Below, in pieces: positions 21,146 to 31,139 of a DNA stretch of 64,000 nt. Made by a program: the position numbers and the translations under genes. The notes under the pieces are model-generated. The model was given only the letters and a program-made list of their open reading frames with translations. It was not told where the DNA came from and did no database searches. This DNA comes from Dipteris shenzhenensis (Eukaryota > Polypodiophyta > Polypodiopsida > Gleicheniales), in NCBI GenBank assembly GCA_047967505.1, contig CM106541.1; one strand, given 5' to 3'. Position 1 is the first letter of the stretch; every line of letters starts with the position of its first letter.

Positions 21146-24100
21146 TCACGTAACAAAAGGGACCAAGTGTAAAGCTTGTCGAAAAGCTTCAAACTTAGGC
21201 CGTGGAAGAGCCTTAGTGAATAGATCTGCCAAGTTGTCCTCAGTGGGAACATAAGACAACTTGATGTCCCCATCTGACCATCTCTCTCTGACATAATGAT
21301 AATGAACCTCAATGTGCTTTGTGCGAGCATGAAACATTGGATTTCGTGCTATGGCCAAAGCACTCTGACTGTCAGTATGGATGACGGTAGGAGCTGTCTG
21401 ACCAACCAGAAGATCTGCAAGTAATTTCCGTAGCCAAACACACTCTACTGTAGCTGTGAAAGCTGCTCTGTACTCAGCTTCACAACTAGATGTGGCAACT
21501 GTAGCCTGCTTCTTGTTGAACCATGAGATGCATGAAGAACCAAGCATAAAACAATTGCCACTGTGGGATCTGCGTGTATCCTGGCAACCAGCCCAATCAC
21601 TATCAGTGAACCCATGCATGATACGTGAAGTGTCAGCCCTGTAGAGAAGGCCCAAGTATTGTGTGCCTTTGATGTACCTGAAGACACGTTTCACTGCATG
21701 CCAATGGTGATGAGTGGGACTGTGCATGTATCTGCTCAACTGAGAAACCACATACTGCAAGTCTGGCCGAGTATGGCATAGATAAAGCAAACAACCAACT
21801 GCTTGCTGATAGGAGGTAGCATCACATGGACCACTACCATCTTCAGCAGAGAAATGAAAACCAGTCTCTAATGGGGTGGAGACAGGCTTACAATCCTCCA
21901 TCTGAAATCTATGTAGAAGCTGCCCAATGTACTTCGATTGTGACATCACAATTCCCCCCTCAGATCGAGCAAATTGAATGCCCAAATAGTAGTGCAACTG
22001 GCCAAGATCAGTCATGGAAAAAGACTGCTGTAATTCCTGCTTGAAATCTGCAATTTTCGCGGGATGTGGCCCAGTGAGAATCATATCATCCACATAGAGG
22101 ATCAAAATCAGCAAATCTGCCCCCCTCTTCCGGATATATAAAGTCACTTCTGTAGGACTATTCTGAAAGCCTAGGCTGAGCAAATGAGTGTGTATCCTGT
22201 CATACCAAGCCCTGGGTGCCTGCTTCAATCCATATAAGGCTTTCTTAAGCCGGCATACCTTGCGTTCAGACCCTTCAACCTCAAAGCCTGGAGGTTGAGC
22301 AACATAGACTTCCTCTGCCAAAAAACCATTGAGAAATGCTGTCTTTATGTCCAATTGATGCACCTCCCAATTATTATGGGTAGCCAGGGCAATAACACAT
22401 CTGATGGTAGTGATGCGTGAAGTGGGAGCAAAGGTCTCTTCATAATCAATGCCCTCTTTTTGAGCATAGCCTTTGGCCACAAGACGGGCTTTGTACCTGT
22501 CAACTGAACCATCAGCTTTTCTTTTGACCTTGTATACCCACTTAGTCCCTACTGCATGTTTGCCTGCAGGCAAGTCACATAACTCCCATGTTTTGTTTGC
22601 ATGAATGGAGTCCAATTCATCCTGCATGGCTTTCATCCACAATTCATTTGACAAGGCATCTTTGTGACAAACAGGCTCCTCATCAAATGCGATAGCAATC
22701 AATGCATGAGCAACCAAGTTTGCCAAATCTCTTTTGGCTGCAGCTCTCATACGGGCTTGCAAAGGAGCATCAAGTTTGTTGTCCTTCAAAGTTTCAAAGA
22801 GCCATCTAGGTGCTCTTTTGGGCTGTCTAATATCAGCCAACAATTCTTGCTCTACTGCCTCTTCCACAATGTCCTCAGTAGCACGTGGCATCTGTGTCAA
22901 AACATGTGGCTGTCCGGACTGTGTAGTAGGCTGTAAATGAGCATTAGGTGGAGGAGAATAACCCTGTGGTGCATCATCTGAGGCATCAGATCCAAGCAAT
23001 GGCACAAGACTATCAAAAATATCTGAGACACCAAGTGTAGACTGCACTTTGCAGTCCCGCAAGGGCATGGAGGATGTCTCATCAAAGATGACATCTCTAC
23101 TGACAATTACCCTCCTGGTGGAAGGCTCATAAAGTCTATAACCCTTACTCTCTGCACTGTATCCCAAAAATATACATTTTATAGCCTTATCATCCAGCTT
23201 TGTCCGCCTTTGTGAAGGCACATGTGCATAGGCCAAACACCCAAAAGTACGCATGTGAGAAATGGTTGGCTTGTGTCCTTTCCAAGCCTCATAGGGTGTG
23301 ATTGTTTTCAATGCTTTGGTGGGGCTCCTGTTGAGCACATAATTGGCACACATCACTGCATCCAGCCAAAACATATTGGGCAAATTCTTTCCCTTAAGCA
23401 TACACCTGGCCATTTCCATAACTGTCCTATTCTTTCTCTCAGCAACTCCATTTTGCTGAGGAGTGTAAGGCACTGTACACTCATGATGAATACCACGGGA
23501 TTTCATGTAAGCATTAAATTCCTCTGACATATATTCACCACCTCTGTCTGATCTCAAATGTGCAATCTTCAAGCCTGAATCATTTTCAGCCAAGGCAATG
23601 AAATGCTTGAAGCAGGTAAGCACCTCTGACTTGGACTTCAATGCAAAGATCCAAGTATACCTGGTAAAGTCATCAATAAATGTCACAAAATAATAGAAAC
23701 CTCCAATGGAAGCAGCCCGCATAGGACCACATACATCACTGTGAATCAAGAATAGCTTGCGTGATGCACCAACGCTACCATCCTTAGGTATGACAAAGCG
23801 GTGCATCTTGCCAAGCAAGCAAGCTTCACATACATGCTTATGAGGAATTTGCATCTGTGGCATATCTTCAACCATTTTAGGCAACTTTACCATAGCATTA
23901 AAGTTAAGATGCCCAAACCTCTCATGCCACAAGTAAGTATTAGGCAAAACATCTGCATCAACTGCATGAGCATCATGAGCTGAACTGTCATTGCATCTAT
24001 CATATGCATCCAAGCTGTACAAGCCCCCCTGAAGAGTACCAGTCAATACAATAGCATCGGCATGACTCAAGTCATAGACTGCACACCTATGCCCATTAAA

Positions 24101-24610
24101 GACAATCCGAAATCCACATGTAGCTATGGCTGAAATAGAAATAAGATTTTTTCGTATGCCTGGTACATACAAGACATTCTCCAGAGTGACAACACTACCT
24201 GTAACTGATGTAACAGCCACTTGCCCAATACCCTTAACAATATAAGATGCATTGTTGGCACATGTCACGGAACCCCCCTTTGGGGCATCAGCAAGAGAAG
24301 TAAACAAAGTTTTACAGGAGGTAATGTGCTTAGAAGCACCATTGTCAAAGAACCATGTAGAGGCTGAAATTGCCATACAAGCATGTGAACCTGTATCATG
24401 CACTGGAGGATTGTAATGGCATTGAACAATGAAGCCCCAATTCTGATCCCTGGCATAATTAGCTTGCTCATTAGCATGCTCATGTGTATTTGCATCAGTG
24501 CCAGAGGTAGTTGTGACTGAAAGTCCAGCTTCTTTCTTCTTCTTTTCAGAAGCAATCCTCTTCCTACATTCAGCAATTTCATGGCCCGCGGCTTCCTGCA
24601 ATAATTGCAC
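21146..24610 (-). CDS. Copia pol polyprotein of element 1 (protease-integrase-RT-RNase H)
   Basis: This open frame of 1154 codons encodes the enzymes needed for copying and inserting the element. Its first codon is GTG inside the zinc knuckle, so it has no start of its own and would need fusion to Gag. The protease motif is FDNGASKHIT (Asp at about residue 89). The integrase has the His-Cys zinc domain (WHERFGHLNFN ... CEACLLGK), then catalytic Asp in LIHSDVCGPM, Asp in RSDRGGEY and Glu in NGVAERKNRT. Reverse transcriptase carries YVDDMILTG (about 840). RNase H carries GFTDSDWAG (about 1003) and SSCEAEYRA. No stop or frameshift is seen. The protease has Asn where Ser or Thr normally follows the catalytic Asp. 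Confidence 0.95.
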   Translation of the reverse strand: MQLLQEAAGHEIAECRKRIASEKKKKEAGLSVTTTSGTDANTHEHANEQANYARDQNWGFIVQCHYNPPVHDTGSHACMAISASTWFFDNGASKHITSCKTLFTSLADAPKGGSVTCANNASYIVKGIGQVAVTSVTGSVVTLENVLYVPGIRKNLISISAIATCGFRIVFNGHRCAVYDLSHADAIVLTGTLQGGLYSLDAYDRCNDSSAHDAHAVDADVLPNTYLWHERFGHLNFNAMVKLPKMVEDMPQMQIPHKHVCEACLLGKMHRFVIPKDGSVGASRKLFLIHSDVCGPMRAASIGGFYYFVTFIDDFTRYTWIFALKSKSEVLTCFKHFIALAENDSGLKIAHLRSDRGGEYMSEEFNAYMKSRGIHHECTVPYTPQQNGVAERKNRTVMEMARCMLKGKNLPNMFWLDAVMCANYVLNRSPTKALKTITPYEAWKGHKPTISHMRTFGCLAYAHVPSQRRTKLDDKAIKCIFLGYSAESKGYRLYEPSTRRVIVSRDVIFDETSSMPLRDCKVQSTLGVSDIFDSLVPLLGSDASDDAPQGYSPPPNAHLQPTTQSGQPHVLTQMPRATEDIVEEAVEQELLADIRQPKRAPRWLFETLKDNKLDAPLQARMRAAAKRDLANLVAHALIAIAFDEEPVCHKDALSNELWMKAMQDELDSIHANKTWELCDLPAGKHAVGTKWVYKVKRKADGSVDRYKARLVAKGYAQKEGIDYEETFAPTSRITTIRCVIALATHNNWEVHQLDIKTAFLNGFLAEEVYVAQPPGFEVEGSERKVCRLKKALYGLKQAPRAWYDRIHTHLLSLGFQNSPTEVTLYIRKRGADLLILILYVDDMILTGPHPAKIADFKQELQQSFSMTDLGQLHYYLGIQFARSEGGIVMSQSKYIGQLLHRFQMEDCKPVSTPLETGFHFSAEDGSGPCDATSYQQAVGCLLYLCHTRPDLQYVVSQLSRYMHSPTHHHWHAVKRVFRYIKGTQYLGLLYRADTSRIMHGFTDSDWAGCQDTRRSHSGNCFMLGSSCISWFNKKQATVATSSCEAEYRAAFTATVECVWLRKLLADLLVGQTAPTVIHTDSQSALAIARNPMFHARTKHIEVHYHYVRERWSDGDIKLSYVPTEDNLADLFTKALPRPKFEAFRQALHLVPFVT

Positions 24611-25421
24611 CTCTTTTTCTTCTTCTGATCACCCTGAGAGGATGAAGTAAAAGGCTGATTATTTGCTGTATTTTTAGGGACAGATTTTTGAAATCTTCCC
24701 TTATTCCGATCATTGGCTGCAAATGCTTGATCTGAGTGCATACTAGCATTCTGATTCACACGGCTCTGCTCCTCCTGCAGTAAAAGTGCAACCAATTTCA
24801 AGATCAAAGGAATAGTAGTTGGCATTGCCCATGGCAACCAACCTCAAGGTAGTGGCAAAACCTTGGTAAGAGTCAGGCAACCCATCCAATGTGCCTGATA
24901 CAAGTTGTGAGTCAGGGATGTCCTCATCAATATTAGCCAATTGCTCCTTTAAATCTTGGATAGCTGTAAGATATGCATCCATGTTATCACCCTCATTCAG
25001 ACGAGTATCCTTCAGCTGCTTGCGAAGATAGGCAACACGGGCCTCATTGCGTACCTGATACAAGGAAGCAAGCTTATCCCAAGAGTCCTTAGCAGTAGTG
25101 CATGATCTGATATGAGGAACAATACTTCTTTTGATGGACAGAGCAATAAATGCCTGTGCTTTAGCATCACGGCCATCCCACTGTATCATCTCCTAAGTCT
25201 AGAGGAGCAAAGGCATCACGAGAAGTAGCAGTGGATGTAACATCACTGGAAGAAGGTGTGGCCTGCCTGACGGGCCTAGGCTCATTGCCAGACACTAGAT
25301 TCCACAAGTTCTTGGACACCAAGACATGCTTCATCATGAATGACCACATAGGGTAGTTAACCCCATCAAGCTTATCATCAGCACCGAAGGCCCCAAAGAA
25401 ATCATCTTTGCCACTAGCCAT
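24590..25421 (-). pseudogene. Frameshifted Copia gag of element 1
   Basis: Gag, which packages the RNA, is split over three frames. It starts with an ATG at 25421 (MASGKDDFFGAFGADDKLDG). It shifts near 25180 into the frame carrying MIQWDGRDAKAQAFIAL and LPDSYQGFATTLRL. It shifts again near 24800 into the frame with VALLLQEEQSRVNQ, and a third time inside the zinc knuckle. There the first two cysteines (RCNYCRK) lie in one frame, and the His and last Cys (GHEIAEC) lie in the pol frame. All coding blocks are present, so the breaks are small indels rather than deletions. This copy should not make normal Gag unless the shifts are sequencing errors. Confidence 0.85.
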
Positions 25422-26325
25422 TATGTAGTCAAATGCACAAGAATGACAAAAGCAAAGAGCAGGAGCCTCAAGCTCTCAACTGAGAATATCAGTGACTGAA
25501 TGCGTAAGCCTAAAGGCTTTTCAAAGCATAAACCAACTGTATGACCAACTGAAATCTGCCAGTAATATTTGAATGTACCAGGCAAAATTGAAATTGAATG
25601 CAGGAATTTCAGTCAACCAGTTGATCGGTCAACCCTAAAAGTCAACGATGGTCAAACACACAGTAAATCAGCTTTGACCAACTCTCCACCAGTAGATGTA
25701 TGTCTGCAACAGCAAATGCTATTGCTGTAACTACAAAACCACTCAAAAAACAAGCTGTTTTGACCAAAACCGAGGCTGTTTTGACCAAAATGGTCGTAGT
25801 TTTGACCACGAATGTCAAAATCCAGCAAGACCAAGGCAGATGGAACTAGAAGAGAAGGACGACCAGATCTGTACCAAATTTGACCCAAAATAGTGTCCGA
25901 AACCCTAAAACCAGAAGTGGTTTTTGCAAAACCGGAGGTGGTTTTGGAGCAGAAAAGTGATTTTGACCTGATTTTTGCACCAAGTAGGGGCGTCCTGACT
26001 TGTAGAACACAGCTATGCCAAAAAGTTTGCACTTTGTCAAAACTCTTGTGTGCAAGAAGTGGTTTTCTGACGCAGCAGGTGGTTTTGACAGAAAACAGGC
26101 GGTTTTGGCCCAAATGAAGGCTGAATCAGCTTGAATGGAGTCCTCCTAGGTTGGAGAAGTAGCAAGAAGGATGGGAGATCAGATTTGAAGCACTTTCCTG
26201 CGACGAAACTTCGAGCAATGGCTGGAAACTCCAGAAAATGGCGATGGGAAGCCTCCTGAGAGTGATAACCAGCAAGAAGAGGAAGCGGGAGAGGTAGATC
26301 TGAAGCAATGAAGTGATGGTAACCT
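25422..26325 (-). other. Untranslated leader of element 1
   Basis: This 0.9-kb stretch lies between the primer site and the gag start. It contains repeated TTTTGACCAAAA-type phrases around 25750-25805 and GGTGGTTTTG phrases around 25915-26105. A 153-codon minus-strand open frame (25652-26113) with internal short repeats is present, but its position and repeat-derived composition suggest leader rather than gene. Confidence 0.7.
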
Positions 26326-26337
26326 GCTCTGATACCA
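26326..26337 (-). other. tRNA primer binding site of element 1
   Basis: The minus strand reads TGGTATCAGAGC, a perfect match to the usual plant Copia site complementary to the 3' end of initiator-Met tRNA. It lies one base from the 5' LTR. Confidence 0.95.
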
Positions 26338-26338
26338 C

Positions 26339-26603
26339 TGTTGGGTGGAGTGGACAACAGAAGCAACAGGAGATGGAGGCAAGAAGCAAAGCGTGCTCCT
26401 AAAGTTGTATTGCTAAAGTTATGAAGAATACAAAAGATACACCTAATATGATGAAACCCTAACTGGGTGTCATACATGTACTAGGTGTCCCAACTGGAAC
26501 TAGTACTAAGTGTACCATAGGTCCTAACTGATAATATCTAGGCCTACAAGGCACATACCAAGGAATGAGTGACACCTATGGATAGCCCATAGAGTGGCCT
26601 ACA
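26339..26603 (-). repeat. 5' LTR of element 1
   Basis: This is the right-hand copy of the 265-bp LTR. It carries the promoter side of the element and is followed by the GAAAC target duplication. Confidence 0.95.
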
Positions 26604-26758
26604 GAAACTGATTGTGAGATTGGTCAGGCTCAGTGTAAATTTAAAAATAAAAACCACGTCCCACATCCATGATGTGTAACTAACAAAGACATTGTAACTT
26701 CCAGTCCTGCTTCTCTTTCTGAAACCTCCTGCTTTGAATATGCAACTCTCTCTCTCTT

Positions 26759-26763
<5 letters not shown>

Positions 26764-26834
<71 letters not shown>
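26764..26834. repeat. CT microsatellite
   Basis: About 35 uninterrupted CT units follow shorter CT and TTTC runs starting at about 26745. The length is likely variable between individuals. Confidence 0.95.
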
Positions 26835-26837
<3 letters not shown>

Positions 26838-26925
26838 GTTCTTTCTTTGCATTCTATCTCTCAGAAATAGCCTCAAAGTAGCAACACTTCAAACAGATGC
26901 CGAAAGAGGTGAGATCTTGAGTGGA

Positions 26926-27800
26926 ATGGAGTCTGCAAATTCCACTACCAGTGAGGAACAAATCAACTTGGGTCCAGAGCAGAGTAGCAACACTTCAAAC
27001 CAACGAAATATTTGCAAACACTCCTGCTGAATTAACAATGTCCCCAGGACCATCAAAGTTCATACTCAGATTTCTTATCGAAAAATGGTATGTGCCTCTG
27101 CAGGAAACGTCTTTGCTTCTCTATTTCTTAAATGACATTGCAAATGAGTTCAGGTGGCTATGCTATTTTTTGGAAGTGCGTCTAGTTTATTTGTCGCTGG
27201 GACTTGAGGATGTCAATGTAGAGACATTGACACAACTGACCCGTCAAGAAAAAGAGGTAGACGCTGTCAGAGAGTACAAGACTACAAAGAAAAGAAATCA
27301 ACGCCAGAAAGCAAGGGCAAAGCGAGCTATGGCAAACCAGGAAAATGGTGTATCTGACATGGACAAGAGACGAAGGACAGCAAAGGAGGTTTTTTCCTTC
27401 TTTGAAGAACAAACAGGAGGAATGGACTCAGAAACCAGAAAGCATATCTTCATGCAAATCTTGTTTCATCCCAATATCAAGCATTTGCATAGTGCCAACG
27501 AAGAAGTTCAGTTGTTGTAGAAAACAATTGTAACCAATATACGTAGAACCTTAACCCAGGTCAAATAACCATAGAGCCATGATGAAGTTTTCTTCAAAAA
27601 GATCTACTATGATGATGTTGATGAATTCTCATGGGCAAGAATGCCAAGATCTCAGCATTGCAAAGGCTTCCAAGCTTTTGGGTGTCCACAGGAGAAACTT
27701 CTACTTTGCAAAATCTCGCTTGCCCATCGAAGAATAGGGAATATTGTCACTATCCTCCCACCGAAGACAATGCTTACATAGCTATTCTTTAGGTGGCCAG
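26926..27800 (+). pseudogene. Decayed gene with basic region and helix-turn-helix-like segment
   Basis: An ATG at 26926 opens a short Ser/Asn/Glu-rich stretch (MESANSTTSEEQINLG) that stops after about 34 codons. The second frame, open over 26921-27520, carries a very basic segment (KKRNQRQKARAKRA, about 27285-27330) and then FFEEQTGGMDSETRKHIFMQ. A third frame near 27640-27727 reads IAKASKLLGVHRRNFYFAKS, which has helix-turn-helix spacing. Together they look like one old coding region broken by frameshifts. A basic tail followed by such a helix pair is common at the N-terminus of transposon DNA-binding proteins, so it may be the front part of the transposase-like family at 48770-49300. That link is a guess. 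Confidence 0.4.
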
Positions 27801-28520
27801 GTTTGATTTACAAACATATGGGCTGAAGGTGGCAAGGTTTTTGCTCCTCAATGCTTGATGTCAATGGCATTTGCATCTTTACTCGATGTAGCTTGATGTA
27901 TGATGCTTTGTTCTTCCATGTGCCTTAATGCTTTATGTGGATGCCATGTTCTGTGATATGGTCATCTCATACACTTGAGCTTTTGGCATGCTTATGACAG
28001 CGATGTGTGCATTCATGCTTTGATTTGTCATTTGTTGCAAAGGTCTTACCAATTTATTTCTTTCAATATTGACGGTGTCTAATTGCGTACAGTGGTTCTG
28101 ATATGACAGCTGCATAGAGCTCAAAAAGACGATCACTTTTCCTTTTTGGAGCGTGTCCAAATTCCTCCTGGATTGGAAGTTACATCTTGTCGAAGTTCTT
28201 ATGACGAAGAGGCCTCTTAATGATGTGGCACAAGTATTCACATGCTGAATTCCAAACTATGCTTGGCAGGGGCTATGTGCTTAGGTGGCACTTGGTGATG
28301 TAGCATTAGCCTAACCTTAACTGTTTAATCACGGTTTAACAGAACCACAGTTAGTTTGACCAACTCTCTACCACGTGGCAAAAATTAACCACTCCCAACC
28401 CAAGGTTAATTAACCTTACCCGGGTAGTATTCTATCTTGCCACCTTTTCTGGCAACAGCTGCACATGTCCTAAGGTCTCACCTCAGGGAGAAAACATAGA
28501 AGAAGCTTTGAAGCTTCTCT
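27801..28520. other. Unassigned DNA
   Basis: Nothing is recognised. GATG-rich phrases (TGCTTGATGT, GCTTGATGTA) recur between 27850 and 27960 without a regular period. Confidence 0.3.
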
Positions 28521-29700
28521 GTGCCGACGACGCGAACGGCGATGGAGGAGAGCGGAGCCTCACCTCGTTTGAAGAATTGGAGTCGTGGCTTTTGTGAGGC
28601 GTATGGAGGAGCTTGTAGAAGATGCCGTTGCTGGCTGTATGCAGCTGAGCTGCAGTTGCAGAGTTTGGCTGCGGGGGTAGGAGTTGTTTGCTTCACGCTT
28701 GCCCGTGAGTAGCTGAGGGTCGTGAGGGTTGGCCCTGCTACTGGTCAGTGTTGGAGCCGATTCTATCATGGGGGCGTTGGAGCATGCTGCTGTGGAGGTA
28801 GAGCTTGGCTTGCAAATGGAGCGTCTCGGCTGAAGCTCTTAGTGGAGTCCGTCGCGTGCACTGTTTGTAAAAGAAGAGCCGGCTGGTTGTCGAGTAGAAG
28901 AGCCCTTGAGCTCTGTGAAAGAAGGCGAGCTGCTGCTGCTGGATCTGGGTGCTGGATGCGTGCAGCCAGCCGTTGGAGGATCTTAAAGGACATTTGTTGT
29001 AGGTCGTTTGTTTGGAGGGTCGGCCGCGCAGAAGAGCTAGAGATCGTTCAAGGGCTCGGGTTTCGGGATGAGACCTTCCTGGCTATCAGGCATGAACCAA
29101 AATCCATATTTCAAGGATTCGAATGACCCAAGAGACTGGCACAATTTGGAGGAGTATCTGCATATGGTGGCAGGGACGCAGGGGCTGGACAAGGAATTCA
29201 AGCTGCTTCTGAATCGAGATGTGGCACTCATCAACAAGTCGTCGAATTCCTGAGAGACCAGTATCTGATTTCGGGGTCGTGGTGACAGATTGAGTACAAA
29301 GGATTACTAGTGCAGCGTGAAGCTCGTGGACGTAGAGGCATTGCTCCATGAGGTCGGCTTGCAGAGTTGTTGGAAGGCACTGTCAGTCAAGTCGTTTGTT
29401 GAGGTCTACCTTGCTGTATGAGGGCTGTGTTTGGAGTTCAGCTATCAGAGTTGCGGCCGTGCTGTATGTGGAGATTGCTGTGATGCTACCGTATGGAGGC
29501 GCTTGCAAGGGTCACTTGAAGGAGGTGCTTGCACCTTAGTTGTTGCCTCGCTTGTTGTACAGCTTTGCCTTGCCTTGCCCTCTGTGTTGAGGTCGTGGAA
29601 GGCTTCTGAGCCTCTTGTTGTACTCCTGCTACCTTCCTTATCAAGAAGGAAACTTCCTCTCTTGGAAACATAACCTTAGCACCTCAAACTTTCTCTCCAA
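28521..29700. other. GC-richer stretch with short open frames, possibly a retroelement leader
   Basis: This interval is G-rich on the plus strand and unlike its AT-rich surroundings. Plus-strand open frames are 60-134 codons. One includes [20 protein letters not shown], which has a coding-like look, but none has a recognised domain and they do not join. It lies beside the LTR and primer site at 29929-29941, so it may be internal sequence of that element. Confidence 0.3.
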
Positions 29701-29746
29701 GAATGCTAAGAAACAGAATACCAATAACACTCCCTATCTCTCTCTC

Positions 29747-29825
29747 TCTCAAATGAACGGAAATGGATGGAAATTTACTCAAATGAATGGAAATGGATGA
29801 TAATTTACTCACATGAACGGAATTT
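29747..29825. repeat. 30-bp tandem repeat, ~2.5 copies
   Basis: CTCAAATGAACGGAAATGGA, CTCAAATGAATGGAAATGGA and CTCACATGAACGG occur exactly 30 bp apart. An inverted CTTTCGT/ACGAAAG pair follows near 29870-29890. Confidence 0.85.
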
Positions 29826-29928
29826 TTTAAGAATGAATGACAAATTCTCTCAGTGCGGAATGAACGAAAATCTTTCGTCAACGGAACGAAAGATGTAAAC
29901 CTCTCAATCTAGGCTTAGCTAAACCTAT

Positions 29929-29940
29929 GCTCTGTTACCA
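29929..29940 (-). other. Primer-site-like sequence
   Basis: The minus strand reads TGGTAACAGAGC, one base different from the plant Copia initiator-Met-tRNA site. It abuts the TGTCAAAG start of an LTR-like sequence. Confidence 0.65.
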
Positions 29941-30250
29941 TGTCAAAGTGCGGATCGTACTTAGCCTAATCTATCACCTCAATGAGCATAAAGATTACAG
30001 AGGATCAAACCATAAAAGAAACTCCATAAGAGAGACACACGGTAGGCAAAACTCAATCTATTCAAATGTGTGAGTGTACTCAATAATACATGATAGGCCT
30101 CTTATATAAAGAGTGCCCTTAGAATAGTCAACACTTGTGGGATCCTCTGATCCACATCTCTCCTTGTGGATATCCTCAATCCACATCTCCACATCATGTA
30201 GTCCACATCCTAGGGTGGCTACTTTAAGACATTCCTATACCATACCTTAG
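29941..30250 (-). mobile_element. Retrotransposon LTR (5' end of a minus-strand element)
   Basis: The sequence starts TGTCAAAGTGCGGATCG directly beside the primer-like site. On the minus strand it carries a TATA box (TTTATATAAG at 30101-30110). The far end of the LTR is not identifiable, so the right coordinate is nominal. No matching LTR was found elsewhere in the window and no Copia coding sequence follows on the left. Confidence 0.55.
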
Positions 30251-30544
30251 CCTCTAATTATGTGCTCATGGCACCACAACTCTGAACACCTTGGGCTGAG
30301 GCTAGGAGTCTTCTGATGGGCTGTGTTGCTTAAGAAAGGTGCAGGCTCAGCAGAGTAAATGCCTGTGCATGTCCAAGTACTACAAGCTTGTCTGATAATC
30401 CTGCCTATGAATTATCAACAAAGGTTGCATCCATAGAACATGCCAAATTTCAAACGGAGATTTTATCCTGGTGGAAAAAACACGTGCAAACTAATGCAAA
30501 AACACATTTAGTAATCATGTAGTCATGCACTAACGATACAGGAA
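30251..30544. other. Unassigned DNA
   Basis: No gene or repeat is recognised between the LTR-like sequence and the start of the satellite-like array. Confidence 0.3.
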
Positions 30545-30804
30545 CTAAGCACTACCAATAAATATACAAAGCACTCCCTAAAAACCGTCACAAAGCACAT
30601 GATGCACTTGCACAGCCCATGCAAAGCATATGGAAAGAAGTCTAAAAGTAGAAGGAAAGTAAACAAAAATCTAAACCCACTGCTTAAGCATTGCCAACCA
30701 ATCACAAAAGCACTAACGAAATCAAGCAGCAGTGCCAAAGCACTACCAAACCACTCACAAGCAGTGCAAAAGCAATGTCTTGAGCGAGCAATGTCAATAC
30801 CCTT

Positions 30805-30940
30805 GTCAATATGGCCCTTGCCCCTAAAGGGGACCGAGCCATATTGACAAATGATTTTATCTCGAGAGTCTTTTCTAGAGATAAACATTTGTCAATATGG
30901 CCCTTGAGGGGTCCCCTTTAGGGGCAAGGGCCATATTGAC
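30805..30940. mobile_element. Long hairpin (foldback) element, copy 1
   Basis: The outer 31 bases (30805-30835, GTCAATATGGCCCTTGCCCC...) are the exact reverse complement of 30910-30940. Between them the sequence continues as an imperfect inverted repeat (CATATTGACAAATG ... CATTTGTCAATATGG) down to a loop near TCTTTT at about 30869. The whole 136-bp segment can fold into one hairpin with one small asymmetric bulge. It interrupts the satellite-like array, as an insertion would. A related copy lies at 43400-43529. No coding capacity exists. Confidence 0.85.
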
Positions 30941-31139
30941 TAGAGCACAGTTTTTATCTCTATTCTAGCGACTTACCTCTAGATATTGGAGCCTTGCTAG
31001 TTAGCATAGAATACATGCTAGCTAGCATAGACCAAATGCTGCCCGACACACAAAAATGTTAAGAGGTAGAAAATATATTATAAATAGCAGACAATAAATG
31101 CTAACTACTAGAGAACACATGGTTCCTAACACAGAACAC
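30941..31139. other. Non-array DNA inside the satellite block
   Basis: This interval is AT-rich and lacks the CAAAGCA words of the array on both sides. It contains a short GCTAGTTAGCATAGA / GCTAGCTAGCATAGA duplication near 30995-31030. Confidence 0.5.

Larger units (their letters stand above)
20754..26603 (-). mobile_element. Complete Ty1/Copia LTR retrotransposon (element 1)
   Basis: The element has two 265-bp LTRs (20754-21018 and 26339-26603), each bounded by TG...CA. It is flanked by the 5-bp target duplication GAAAC (20749-20753 and 26604-26608). The initiator-Met-tRNA primer site lies next to the right LTR and a purine tract next to the left one, so transcription runs right to left. 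The LTRs differ at 3 of 265 positions by my count (two G/A changes and one C/G change), so insertion is fairly recent. Pol is open for 1154 codons while gag carries frameshifts. The domain order protease-integrase-RT-RNase H marks it as Copia. Confidence 0.97.

Noticed and set aside
25652-26113. 153-codon frame in the leader of element 1
   Set aside because: It lies in the untranslated leader, is made of short internal repeats and has no recognisable domain.
27107-27130. Possible tiny intron (GTATGTG...TCTGCAG) near 27090
   Set aside because: The span between donor-like and acceptor-like bases is under 20 nt, too short to splice, and the frame is open through it.
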